Shown here piece by piece: positions 63,813 to 64,000 of a DNA stretch of 64,000 bases. Within the stretch, counting starts at the first letter, position 1. Each line of letters starts with the position of its first letter. Source of the stretch: JACPNO01 sp963825405 (lineage in GTDB: Bacteria > Acidobacteriota > Terriglobia > Bryobacterales > Bryobacteraceae); NCBI GenBank assembly GCA_963825405.1, contig CAWGTB010000012.1:1-64000 (forward strand), written 5' to 3'. A program made the position numbers and the translations under genes. The notes beneath the pieces are model-generated. The model had not been told where the DNA came from, searched no databases, and saw only the letters and a program-made list of their open reading frames with translations.

Positions 63813-64000
63813 TCCTTCAGAGTGGGAGCCACTGAAAAAAAAGTTCAGCAAATTGAGATGCTGCTTGGCAGCTCGTTGCCGCGGCCCGCTCGCTGGAGCG
63901 ATCTTCGCCGCCACACGCACTTCGGCATGCCAGTGCCGTCGACGATAAGAATTTCAGCGGCCGGCGCAATAGAACGACGCAAACGGCAAACCGTCGTGCC
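63813..64000. other. Window end, no gene recognised
   Basis: A minus-strand frame runs open from the window edge (EILIVDGTGMPKCVWRR in it) and may be the 3' part of a gene outside the window. Not identifiable from this length. Confidence 0.35.

Noticed and set aside
1..64000. CRISPR arrays, rRNA or prophage
   Set aside because: No regularly spaced short repeats, no rRNA-like conserved blocks and no phage structural genes were seen; the only arrays are the SBBP-coding repeats.

Overview
The window reads as an accessory stretch of an Acidobacteria chromosome, most like the Solibacter/Bryobacter group. This rests on family content: a VWFA-related protein of the type restricted to Acidobacteria (17963-19519), an SBBP-repeat secreted protein, an FG-GAP/VCBS secreted protein, a DUF1549/DUF1553 plus DUF1501 pair, DUF5335, a PadR/HAAS-type regulator pair, Tad/Flp pilus parts and a PEP-CTERM anchor remnant. 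No rRNA, tRNA or CRISPR array was recognised.

Layout. 0.4-3.7 kb: remnants of two sensory proteins, a secreted trypsin-fold protein that has lost its catalytic residues, and a small stress-type protein. 4.1-5.6 kb: a nested palindrome and a broken IS110-type element. 5.8-9.6 kb: a SWIM zinc-finger gene followed by a DUF6493 gene, both frameshifted. 10.3-19.5 kb: hydrolase, small secreted proteins, RlpA, DUF5335, Pal-like lipoprotein and the VWFA protein, with DNA-ligase and PEP-CTERM fragments between them. 19.8-26.8 kb: two copies of one DDE insertion sequence flanking a compact cluster (class II cytochrome c, PadR, HAAS membrane protein, LPMO-like copper protein, response regulator). 27-30.6 kb: an intact IS630, an Rhs core fragment followed by a small immunity-like gene, and a second partial copy of the SWIM gene. 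30.7-37.4 kb: two giant secreted repeat proteins facing each other. 37.9-49.6 kb: tandem zinc-ribbon/tail-anchor paralogs and two incomplete Tad/Flp clusters with decayed defence-type genes (SIR2-like, DUF4062/TIR-like) between them. 49.9-54.3 kb: the planctomycete-type DUF1549/DUF1501 pair. 54.3-64 kb: a 226-bp deleted IS derivative, a complete EmrB-EmrA-TolC tripartite efflux operon, a PAP2 phosphatase, a zinc-ribbon protein, a GlsB-type membrane protein and an NHL-propeller protein.

Two themes dominate. First, the region is a graveyard: at least fifteen recognisable gene fragments (ligase, dodecin, MacB-type permease, receiver domain, Rhs, SDR, epimerase, AraC, cytochromes, methyltransferase and others) lie between intact genes, often ending at an insertion sequence. 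Second, many otherwise well-conserved genes carry one to three frame changes, several explained by one extra base in a short homopolymer. Some of these are therefore probably sequencing or assembly indels rather than true pseudogenes, and frameshifted entries below should be read with that in mind.
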